Positions 1-6,191 of a stretch of DNA of 9,632 bases are shown here, piece by piece. Source of the DNA: an uncultured cyanobacterium (lineage in GTDB: Bacteria > Cyanobacteriota > Cyanobacteriia > PCC-6307 > Cyanobiaceae). The DNA lies in NCBI GenBank assembly GCA_903921295.1, contig CAIXOZ010000116.1, positions 1 to 9,632 of the forward strand. The letters are read 5' to 3'. Position 1 is the first letter of the stretch. The number at the start of each line of letters is the position of its first letter. The notes below the pieces were generated by a model that did not search any database, was not told where the DNA came from, and saw only the letters and a list, made by a program, of their open reading frames with translations. A program made the position numbers and the translations under genes.

Positions 1-1244
1 ACCTGTTCGTCAATACCGGCGGCGACCTGCGCGAACTCGATTTCCGCTTCCCGATCGGTGCTCCCTTCAACGGCCTCAAGGCCTTCTTCACCACCCCCCA
101 GCTCGACTGGCTCGACAAGCTGCGCAATGCCCTGGCCCTGGGCACCAGCCCAATCGTGCGGGGCCTGGTGGATTACGAGGGCGCCATGAAGGTGATCCGC
201 GATCTCGATCGCATCAGCTTTCAGCAGTGGTTCCTCGGCCATGGCGGCAGTGAGCAGAGCATCAAACGGATGTGGAATCCGATCGCCTACGCCCTTGGCT
301 TCATCGATTGCGAAGCGATCTCGGCCCGCTGCATGCTCACGATCTTCCTGATGTTCGCAGCCAAGACCGAGGCTTCGAAGCTGAATCTTCTCAAGGGATC
401 CCCCCATCGCTGGCTCACCGGTCCGATCCTCGAGTACATCCAGGAGCGCGGCGGCCGCCTGCACCTGCGCCACCGTGTGACCGCCGTGCAGTTCGACGAG
501 GGCGCGCCCGGAGTCGATGGCCAGCCCACCACCACGGTCAGCGGCCTCACCCTCGGCACCCCCGATGGTGAGATCACGGTGCAGGCTGACGCTTATCTGG
601 CCGCCTGCGATGTGCCGGGCATCCAGCGCATGATTCCCGGGGCCTGGCGCCGTTGGCCTCTGTTCGACAACATCTACAGGCTCGAGGCCGTGCCTGTGGC
701 CACCGTGCAGCTTCGCTACGACGGCTGGGTCACGGAACTGGGCGATCAGGCCGGCGCCGAGCAACGCCGCCGTGATCTTCAGCACCCCGCCGGTCTCGAC
801 AACCTCCTCTACACCGCCGACGCGGACTTCAGCTGTTTCGCCGACCTGGCCCTCGCCAGCCCCGAGGACTACCGCAAAGAGGGCCAGGGCTCCCTGCTCC
901 AGTGCGTGCTCACCCCGGGTGATCCCTGGATTCCCCGCTCCACGGAGGAGATCGTGGCGGCGACCGATGCCCAGGTCAGGGCCCTGTTCCCCTCGGCCGC
1001 CGGCCTCACCCTGGTCTGGAGCAACGTCGTCAAACTGGCCCAGTCCCTCTACCGCGAGGCCCCTGGCATGGAACCGTTCCGGCCCGCTCAGCGCACCCCG
1101 GTGGCCAACTTCTTCCTGGCCGGCAGTTACACCCGTCAGGATTACATCGATTCGATGGAGGGTGCCACGATGAGCGGCCGCCTGGCGGCTGCCGAAATGC
1201 TCGGTCAACCGGTCAGGCTGGCGTCAAACGCCGCCGTGGCGTAA
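1..1244 (+). CDS. zds (crtQ): Zeta-carotene desaturase, 5'-truncated by window edge
   Basis: The frame is open from base 3 to the TAA at 1242-1244, giving 413 residues. The family is usually about 480-490 residues, so roughly 75 N-terminal residues, including the FAD-binding GxGxxG Rossmann motif, lie before the window. The enzyme is a membrane-associated flavoprotein that desaturates zeta-carotene via neurosporene to lycopene in the plant-type poly-cis carotenoid pathway. The fragment starts with LFVNTGGDLRELDFRFPIG and GAPFNGLKAFF, matching the conserved ZDS N-terminal third. It continues with FLGHGGSEQSIKRMWNPIAY and AAKTEASKLNLLKGSP, and ends with the C-terminal FAD-contact motif FLAGSYTRQDYIDSMEGAT near fragment residues 371-389. 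A GTG at 156 is internal and not the real start. No frameshift is seen. The next gene follows after 11 bases, so the two are probably cotranscribed. The related phytoene desaturase is less likely because these motifs are ZDS-like. Confidence 0.95.
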   Translation, partial: LFVNTGGDLRELDFRFPIGAPFNGLKAFFTTPQLDWLDKLRNALALGTSPIVRGLVDYEGAMKVIRDLDRISFQQWFLGHGGSEQSIKRMWNPIAYALGFIDCEAISARCMLTIFLMFAAKTEASKLNLLKGSPHRWLTGPILEYIQERGGRLHLRHRVTAVQFDEGAPGVDGQPTTTVSGLTLGTPDGEITVQADAYLAACDVPGIQRMIPGAWRRWPLFDNIYRLEAVPVATVQLRYDGWVTELGDQAGAEQRRRDLQHPAGLDNLLYTADADFSCFADLALASPEDYRKEGQGSLLQCVLTPGDPWIPRSTEEIVAATDAQVRALFPSAAGLTLVWSNVVKLAQSLYREAPGMEPFRPAQRTPVANFFLAGSYTRQDYIDSMEGATMSGRLAAAEMLGQPVRLASNAAVA

Positions 1245-1248
1245 GGAG
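1243..1248 (+). promoter_or_regulatory. Shine-Dalgarno of the SRPBCC gene
   Basis: AAGGAG lies seven bases before the ATG at 1256 and overlaps the TAA stop of zds. It is the best ribosome-binding site I see in the window, and it supports both the chosen start and coupling to zds. Confidence 0.8.
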
Positions 1249-1255
1249 AACCGCC

Positions 1256-1705
1256 ATGGGCCGTTGGCTGGAGCACAGTGTCACCTCGGAGATCCAGGCG
1301 CCGGTGGCCCGGGTCTGGGCGGTGTGGAGCGATCTTGAGGCGATGCCACGCTGGATGCGCTGGATCGAATCGGTGACCACCCTCGAGGATCCCGATCTCA
1401 CCGACTGGACCCTGGCGGCCCAGGGCTTTCGCTTCCACTGGAAGGCGCGGATCACCCAGCGCGTCGAGGCGCAGCAGCTGCACTGGGAGTCGGTGGGCGG
1501 GCTCCCCACCCGTGGTGCGGTGCGCTTCTATCCGCTCGAGCCCGACCGTACGGCCGTGAAGCTGACCGTCAGCTACGAACTGCCCGCCGCCCTGGCGCCG
1601 CTGATGGAGCCCACCGTGCTTGGGGGCATGGTGACCCGGGAACTGCAGGCCAATCTCGACCGTTTCCGCGATCTGGTGCAGAGCGGTTACGACCCCGGCC
1701 TCTGA
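1256..1705 (+). CDS. SRPBCC-fold (polyketide cyclase/dehydrase, COQ10-like) protein
   Basis: A 149-residue soluble protein with the pattern of the SRPBCC/START-like superfamily. An N-terminal strand (EHSVTSEIQAPVARVWAVWSD, residues about 6-26) leads into the MPRWMRWIESV helix segment. Strands with many Trp residues follow (FRFHWKARI, LHWESVGG), then GAVRFYPLE and TAVKLTVSYELP, and a long C-terminal helix (residues about 118-142). Members have a hydrophobic cavity that binds lipids, quinones, polyketides or other non-polar ligands, and some are enzymes. No catalytic residue can be assigned. No signal peptide or membrane segment is visible, so it should be cytosolic or a peripheral membrane protein. 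It starts 11 bases after zds behind a strong Shine-Dalgarno. That position suggests, as inference only, a role with a lipophilic substrate such as a carotenoid or quinone. Confidence 0.9.
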   Translation: MGRWLEHSVTSEIQAPVARVWAVWSDLEAMPRWMRWIESVTTLEDPDLTDWTLAAQGFRFHWKARITQRVEAQQLHWESVGGLPTRGAVRFYPLEPDRTAVKLTVSYELPAALAPLMEPTVLGGMVTRELQANLDRFRDLVQSGYDPGL

Positions 1706-1707
1706 CC

Positions 1708-2409
1708 ATGGACGCCCGTCCGGTGCCCCCAACGCGGACCCCAGGGCCTGTGCCCAGGGTGTCGGTGGCCTCCGGCCGGTCGGGCTCCGCGCCTGGACGC
1801 CTCGGCCCGCTGGCGTTCGGGCCGGGCGCCACGTTCCATCGCCGGCCCCTCGCCTTCGGCGTGCCGTCGCCTCGAGATCCGCGCCGCTGGCACCGCGGCC
1901 GCCGCTGCCTGTCCCTGCTGCTTCTGGGGCTGCTGGTGAGCTGTGAGACCGCGCCACCGGCGGATCAGGCCCAGGCACCTTCGACCGCTGCGCCGGCCTC
2001 CCCACCGGCCCAGGCGGCTCCGTCAGCAGCGGCTCCTGCCGCTTCCGCCCCATGGCCCTCCGATCTGATCGGCCTGCCGTCCCCTGGAGCGGCCCTGAAC
2101 GCGGTGCCGATCGGTCGTTCTGATCCGTTTGCGCCCCTGCAGACTCCCCAGGCCAGGCGTGCGACGCTCCCGTTGCCGGCGGGTTTCCAGCTGCGCGGGT
2201 TGCTGCGGGTCAATGGCCGCGACCAGGCCTTTGTTCAGACCGCCTCGGGTTCCGGTGTGCTCTGTCTCGGACCCCGGGGGCGCTGCTCCGATGGCGCTGA
2301 GCCGCTGCTGCCGCCAGGGCTCCAGGTGGTGGCGATCCAGCCCCGGCTCGGATGCATCACCGTGGCGGGCGCCGGCCAGCGCCAGCGCTTCTGCCTTCAG
2401 GGCTCCTGA
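1708..2409 (+). CDS. Putative lipoprotein with Pro/Ala linker and PilP/GspC-like C-terminal domain
   Basis: A 233-residue ORF whose ATG lies two bases after the SRPBCC stop. Residues 1-51 are low-complexity (Pro, Gly, Arg, Ala). Residues 59-66 are Arg-rich, followed by the hydrophobic run LSLLLLGLLVSC with a lipobox LVSC, so Cys79 is the likely lipidated residue. A GTG at 1861 (codon 52) would give a normal 27-residue lipoprotein signal peptide and a 182-residue precursor. It may be the true start, but neither start has a clear Shine-Dalgarno. Residues about 80-118 form a Pro/Ala/Ser linker. Then come IGRSDPFAPL (135-144) and a compact beta-rich domain (about 154-233) with GFQLRGLLRVNGRDQAFVQ and cysteines 186, 193, 216 and 229. 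The DPF-linker-beta layout recalls PilP and GspC periplasmic domains of type IV pilus or type II secretion machines, by pattern only. Function is unknown. Its 3' end overlaps hemD by 13 bp. Confidence 0.75.
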   Translation: MDARPVPPTRTPGPVPRVSVASGRSGSAPGRLGPLAFGPGATFHRRPLAFGVPSPRDPRRWHRGRRCLSLLLLGLLVSCETAPPADQAQAPSTAAPASPPAQAAPSAAAPAASAPWPSDLIGLPSPGAALNAVPIGRSDPFAPLQTPQARRATLPLPAGFQLRGLLRVNGRDQAFVQTASGSGVLCLGPRGRCSDGAEPLLPPGLQVVAIQPRLGCITVAGAGQRQRFCLQGS

Positions 2410-3224
2410 GCCAGGGCCCGCACCGTGGCCTCCACGAGGCCCGGCAGGTCGTGCGGATCCGCCTCACCATCCACACGCCCCAGCAGCGCCTGGCAACGGC
2501 GGCTGGTCTGGGGGCCGATCGAGACCACGGCCACACCCTGCAGACGACCTTGCCAGTCGATGCCGAAGTGACGCTCCAGCAGTGTCGCCGTGTGGCTCAC
2601 CGTCTTGCCACTGCTGAACGTGATCGCCGTCACCTCGCCCCGGGCCAGGGCCTCGGCGGTGCCGGCCGGCAGGCTCTCGGGGCAACGGCTTTCGTAGGCG
2701 GCCACCTCCACCACCCGGGCTCCGGCTTCACCGAAGGCTTCGGCCAGCATGGTGCGGCCGCCGCTCTGCACCCGCGGCAGCAGCAGCCTCAGGCCCCAGC
2801 CGGACACGGGAAAATGCTCGATCAGGCTGTCGGCCACGAAGTCCGGCGGTACGAAGTCGGCCGGGGCTCCAAGCGCCTCCAGCCGTTCGGCGGTGCGTTG
2901 ACCGACGGCGGCGATCTTCAGGCTGCGGGGCCGATCGGCCAGCCGGCTCCCCTGCCGCCGCAGCCGTTCCTCCACTGCCTCCACGCCGTTGCTGCTCGAG
3001 AGAACCAGCCAGTGGAAGGCATCGAGTTCCGCCAGGGCGTCATCGAGCGGACCGTAGTGATCGGGCGGGCCGATCACCAGGGCGGGCAGATCGAGCACCC
3101 GGGCACCGGCGCTTTCAAACAGCCGACGCGCCTCGCCGAGCTGCCCTTCGGCGCGGGTCACGACCACCGTGCGGCCGTGCAGCGGAGACTGATCAGGGAC
3201 GGCTGGCATCGGCGCGGAGCTCAT
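2397..3224 (-). CDS. hemD: Uroporphyrinogen-III synthase
   Basis: A 275-residue protein from ATG 3224. An in-frame TTG at 3233 would add three residues and an ATG at 3209 would remove five; no strong Shine-Dalgarno decides between them. The enzyme inverts ring D of hydroxymethylbilane and cyclises it to uroporphyrinogen III, the common precursor of chlorophyll, haem, phycobilins and sirohaem. It is cytosolic. The two-lobe pattern is clear. Lobe one has VVVTRAEGQLGEARRLFESA, then GARVLDLPALVIGPPD, then WLVLSSSNGVEAV. The linker region has KIAAVGQRTAERLEALGAPA and FVPPDFVADSL. Lobe two has LRLLLPRVQSGGRTML, GARVVEVAAYES, AITFSSGKTVSH and VSIGPQTSRRC. Sequence between family members is poorly conserved, but these segments fall in the expected order. 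It is the last gene of the minus-strand run, about 100 bases after the GT2 gene, and its TGA lies inside the 3' end of the convergent lipoprotein gene. Confidence 0.92.
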   Translation of the reverse strand: MSSAPMPAVPDQSPLHGRTVVVTRAEGQLGEARRLFESAGARVLDLPALVIGPPDHYGPLDDALAELDAFHWLVLSSSNGVEAVEERLRRQGSRLADRPRSLKIAAVGQRTAERLEALGAPADFVPPDFVADSLIEHFPVSGWGLRLLLPRVQSGGRTMLAEAFGEAGARVVEVAAYESRCPESLPAGTAEALARGEVTAITFSSGKTVSHTATLLERHFGIDWQGRLQGVAVVSIGPQTSRRCQALLGRVDGEADPHDLPGLVEATVRALAQEP

Positions 3225-3323
3225 CGGCGGCAAGCGTGGTAGACCATCGTCGGATCCGAGGCTGGAGGGAGCGGATCAGGCCATTCGGTCGGACCTGAAT
3301 CAGCAGCGAGGCCTTCAGGCGCC
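3225..3323. other. Spacer between GT2 gene and hemD
   Basis: The only sizeable gap (99 bp) in the minus-strand run. It contains the perfect 8-base palindrome CGGATCCG (3251-3258), and GATCCG (3253-3258) can pair with CGGATC (3272-3277) across a 13-base loop. A second small stem lies at the GT2 stop codon. hemD could have its own promoter here, but I do not see a convincing -35/-10 pair. Confidence 0.35.
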
Positions 3324-3325
3324 TC
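3308..3325 (-). terminator. Weak hairpin at the end of the GT2 gene
   Basis: GAGGC (3308-3312) pairs with GCCTC (3321-3325) over an 8-base loop and covers part of the GT2 stop codon (3324-3326). There is no T-tract, so it would be a poor intrinsic terminator and may only attenuate or stabilise the transcript. Confidence 0.2.
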
Positions 3326-4553
3326 ACGCCCCCAGTTTCACCAGTTCGCCGGCCTGATGGCGCAGGCGGGCCGCCTCACCGGCCTGGCCCTGGCGCTCGA
3401 GCAGGGCGATCGCCTGGAGAAAGCCGCTGCGGGCGGCGGCGATGTCGCCCTGGAGCAGGGCCACCAGGGCCCGGTTGCGGTGGCTGGCGGCGTGGTCCGG
3501 ATCACAGCCCAGGGCGCGGTCGTAGGCGGTGGCGGCTGCCGCCAGCCTGCCGAGCTGCCGTTCCGCCAGACCGAGCTGGTACCAGGCCAGGGCCAGCTCC
3601 GGGGCACTGGCACAGGCCTGCTCGGCCAGCTCCCGGGCAGCAGCGCCCTGGCCATGCTCCAGCAGCAGGCCCGCCAGATTGATCCTGGGTGCCACGGTGA
3701 TCCGGGCCGGCAGGGGCAGCTCCACAGCCTGCTGGTACAGCTGGGCCGCTCGCTCCGGATCACTGGCGCTGAGGGCCAGGGCCAGCCCGCAGAGCAGTTC
3801 CAGGCGCTCCGGATGGGCCAGGGGCGGACAGTGACGCAGGCCCCGCTCCAGCAACGCCAGACCACGACGACGGTGTCCTTCGGCCACCTCCAGGGCGCCG
3901 AGCTTGGCGCAGGCGTAGGGGTCGTTGGGATGGCGGGCCAGTTCGGCTTCCATCGCCTGGCGCAGGCGGGTGCCCTTGTTGCCCTGGACCAGCAGCTCCG
4001 GCCGGTAGCCGTCATGGTGCAGGGCCGGTTCCGGGCAGTCGGCGATGCGCCAGTGGGGCTCCCTGGCGATCAGGGCGCTGACGCTGGCATCCACCATCGA
4101 GTGGTACTGGCCGCTCCAGTGGATCGCTGGATGGCGGCGGAAGAGGCGGCTGACGCTGGAGTACGGCGCCTGGCTGGCGCCGGCCTCGAAGCGCAGCAGG
4201 TTGATCAGCAGAAGATCAGGGTCGGCGATCAGGGCCTGCAGCGGCTGCCGCGATGCCGGCAGCAGCCGCTCATCGGCGTCGAGCACCAACACCCAGTCGC
4301 CGCTCAGCCATTGCAGGGCCTGGTTGCGGGCCGGGGCGAAATCACCCGGCCAGGGGATGCTGTGCACGATGGCGCCACAGCCTTCGGCGATCGCCACGGT
4401 GGCGTCGCTGGAGCCGGTGTCCACCACCACCATCTCGTCCACGAAGCCGGCCACCGACGCAAGACAGGCCTGCAGCCGCTCGGCTTCGTTGCGCACGATC
4501 ATCGACAGGCTCAGGCGGCCCCGGTTGGCGGGGGCGGGTTCCGGTGGGGTCAT
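3324..4553 (-). CDS. GT2-family glycosyltransferase with C-terminal TPR repeats
   Basis: A 409-residue protein from ATG 4553, whose A is shared with the TGA of the upstream GH3 gene (TGATG). This argues for translational coupling and against a longer ORF reaching back to 4658. Residues about 14-180 form a GT-A fold of family 2: LSLSMIVRNEAERLQACLASV (nucleotide-sugar binding start), FVDEMVVVDTGSSDAT, FAPARNQAL, and WVLVLDADERL with the DAD metal/nucleotide motif at 92-94. YSSVSRLFRRHPAIHWSG follows at 131-148. Residues about 206-385 read as TPR-like helices with Ala/Leu-rich pairs, for example LAWYQLGLAERQLGRLAAAATAYDRAL split across 322-348. This architecture is known from bacterial GT2-TPR proteins of the SunS-like or beta-4-glucosyltransferase-like group. 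Donor and acceptor cannot be read from sequence. There is no signal peptide or membrane helix, so it is cytosolic. The GH3 neighbour suggests a glycan task, by inference. Confidence 0.92.
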   Translation of the reverse strand: MTPPEPAPANRGRLSLSMIVRNEAERLQACLASVAGFVDEMVVVDTGSSDATVAIAEGCGAIVHSIPWPGDFAPARNQALQWLSGDWVLVLDADERLLPASRQPLQALIADPDLLLINLLRFEAGASQAPYSSVSRLFRRHPAIHWSGQYHSMVDASVSALIAREPHWRIADCPEPALHHDGYRPELLVQGNKGTRLRQAMEAELARHPNDPYACAKLGALEVAEGHRRRGLALLERGLRHCPPLAHPERLELLCGLALALSASDPERAAQLYQQAVELPLPARITVAPRINLAGLLLEHGQGAAARELAEQACASAPELALAWYQLGLAERQLGRLAAAATAYDRALGCDPDHAASHRNRALVALLQGDIAAARSGFLQAIALLERQGQAGEAARLRHQAGELVKLGA

Positions 4554-5500
4554 CAGTCGGTGAAGTCGCCGCTGCGGGAGCCTGCACCCAGGCCGAGGGC
4601 CTCCAGCACATGCTGCTGGGCCAGGGGCATCTGGCCGGGAGAGTAGGCGGCCGCGCAATCGGCAGGCAGCAACGGCGCCAGCGCCTCCCAGAGGTAGGGG
4701 CTGCCGTGCACCGTCAGGCCCGCCAGGCGGCCGGCCCGCAGCAGCTGCTGAAGGGCCGCCGCCCAGGGTTCGTTGCTGCCGGCGTCGCCGCGGAAGGGGT
4801 TGCCGCGCACGAACAGCTGCAGCAGCACCGGACCGCTGCCTAGCCGCTCGAGATCGAGGGGCGCTTCGGGCAGCTCGCGCCAGGGCGGGATCCCATCGCC
4901 GGCCAGCAGGCAGGGGCGGTAGCCGTGGCGCTGCGGCAGGACCATGGCCGGCGCTCTGGCGTCCAGAAAGGGGCAGGCCAGGCTGCGATCGATCCGGATC
5001 AGATTGATCCCGCCCCCCGCCGGCCGCGGTGCGATCGCTCCGCGGCCCTGCACCACAAGGGTGCGCTGCACCAGGGTGACGGCCAGGCGTCGATCCTCAG
5101 GGCTCGGGCCCTCCTCCAGGGCCGGCTGCGGCAGCGGCGGCAGTGCCCAGCGCTCCAGGGCCTCAAGGCGCCTGGCAGCAGCGTGACGCAGGACCGATTC
5201 CTGCAGCCGACCGCTCGCCAGAGCGGCGTCCACCGCATCGATCGCCGCCCAGGGGTCGGCAGGCATCAGGGCCAGATCGGCTCCGGCCTCCAGGGCCAGC
5301 ACCACCGCCTCCCCGGGGCCATGCCGGGCGCTGATCGCCTCCATCACCAGCGCATCGGTGATCACCAGCCCCTTGAACCCCAGCTCGCGGCGGAGGAGCC
5401 CATCCAGCACGGGGCGCGAGAGGGTGGCCGGTCGCTCCGGATCGAGCGCCTCGAGCAGGAGATGGGCGCTCATCACGGCGGCGATGTCGGCCGCGATCGC
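3406..5500. repeat. Four HIP1 palindromes (GCGATCGC)
   Basis: By eye I find GCGATCGC at 3406-3413, 4387-4394, 5031-5038 and 5493-5500. HIP1 (highly iterated palindrome 1) is a dispersed 8-mer enriched in many cyanobacterial genomes. All four copies are inside the GT2 and GH3 genes; I saw none elsewhere in the window. Confidence 0.7.
4551..4555 (-). promoter_or_regulatory. TGATG stop/start overlap between GH3 and GT2 genes
   Basis: On the minus strand the bases read TGATG: the TGA ends the GH3 gene and the ATG begins the glycosyltransferase, sharing one base. Such overlaps usually allow the terminating ribosome to restart, which keeps the two products in step. Confidence 0.8.
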
Positions 5501-6190
5501 TGCCCGGAACGGTGGAAACTCCACGGCCTCCAGGCGCCGACGGTCGTGGGGCAGGCGTGGCAGCGCCAGGTGGGAATCGATCGCCGTATCGCCATGGCCC
5601 GGGAAATGTTTGGCACAGCCCAGCACCCCCTGGCGTTGCAGACCGCGGCTGAAGGCCGTCACCAGCGCCGAGACCGTGGCCGGATCCTCCCCCCAGGCCC
5701 GCACATTGATCACCGGGTTGTCGGCGTTGTTGTTCACATCGCACACGGGCGCCAGCACCCCGTTCAGGCCGACGCGCCTCGCCTCGCGGCCCGTGCAGGC
5801 GCCGTAGGCCTCGGCCAGGGTGAGGGCCTGCGCCGGGTCTGTGGCATAGAGGCGTCCGAGGGCCAGGGGGGGCACCAGCCAGCTCAGCCCTTCAAAGCGC
5901 TGGCCCACCCCCTCCTCCACGTCGGCACAGAGCAGCAGCGGCCCGCCGGCCCAGCGCCGCAGCTGCTCCGTGCGCAGGCGCAGTTCCGGGGCACCGGCTC
6001 CGAGCAGGATCACCCCGCCGATGCCGGCGTCCAGCAGGCGCTGCAGCTCGGCATTGCTGGTTTCCCACTGCGGGTAGCGGCGCTGGTCGTCCGCCAGGTG
6101 GCCGCTGGCCCGCACCACCAGCAGCGAGGCGATCAGCCGACGCCGTTCCGCTGCGCTGGTCGCCGGATCACCGGGCCCGGGGGGCAGCAC
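4553..6190 (-). CDS. nagZ-like: Glycoside hydrolase family 3, NagZ-like beta-N-acetylhexosaminidase
   Basis: 545 residues from GTG 6190, just after the rbfA stop. GTG 6301, ATG 6283 and ATG 6277 are in frame but would overlap rbfA by about 85-110 bp and add a low-complexity leader. Homology-like sequence begins near RRLIASLLVVRASGH, which favours the later start. The GH3 (beta/alpha)8 domain spans about residues 15-350. It has PLLLCADVEEGVGQRFEG and the NagZ loop KHFPGHGDTAIDSH (194-207), where Asp205 and His207 match the NagZ acid/base dyad and Lys194-His195 contact the sugar. GLVITDALVMEA follows, with Asp279 as predicted nucleophile. NagZ removes N-acetylglucosamine from 1,6-anhydro-muropeptides in peptidoglycan recycling. 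E. coli NagZ is about 340 residues, so some 190 C-terminal residues are extra: the protein is a two-domain type. Other beta-glycosidase specificities remain possible. No signal peptide is seen, so it is probably cytosolic. Confidence 0.93.
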   Translation of the reverse strand: MLPPGPGDPATSAAERRRLIASLLVVRASGHLADDQRRYPQWETSNAELQRLLDAGIGGVILLGAGAPELRLRTEQLRRWAGGPLLLCADVEEGVGQRFEGLSWLVPPLALGRLYATDPAQALTLAEAYGACTGREARRVGLNGVLAPVCDVNNNADNPVINVRAWGEDPATVSALVTAFSRGLQRQGVLGCAKHFPGHGDTAIDSHLALPRLPHDRRRLEAVEFPPFRAAIAADIAAVMSAHLLLEALDPERPATLSRPVLDGLLRRELGFKGLVITDALVMEAISARHGPGEAVVLALEAGADLALMPADPWAAIDAVDAALASGRLQESVLRHAAARRLEALERWALPPLPQPALEEGPSPEDRRLAVTLVQRTLVVQGRGAIAPRPAGGGINLIRIDRSLACPFLDARAPAMVLPQRHGYRPCLLAGDGIPPWRELPEAPLDLERLGSGPVLLQLFVRGNPFRGDAGSNEPWAAALQQLLRAGRLAGLTVHGSPYLWEALAPLLPADCAAAYSPGQMPLAQQHVLEALGLGAGSRSGDFTD

Positions 6191-6191
6191 C

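Noticed and set aside
1205..2053. 282-residue minus-strand open frame under the SRPBCC and lipoprotein genes
   Set aside because: Arg/Pro/Gly-rich without conserved blocks; the plus-strand SRPBCC pattern and Shine-Dalgarno are convincing.
2352..3242. 296-residue plus-strand open frame opposite hemD
   Set aside because: Composition typical of antisense high-GC sequence; hemD motifs are on the minus strand.
3357..4646. 429-residue plus-strand open frame opposite the glycosyltransferase
   Set aside because: Gln/Gly/Ala-rich with no motifs; a shadow of the GT2-TPR gene, whose motifs are clear.
4554..4658. 35-residue N-terminal extension of the glycosyltransferase
   Set aside because: It lies inside the GH3 C-terminus and is Arg/Pro-rich; the ATG at 4553 overlaps the GH3 stop and starts just before the GT-A fold.
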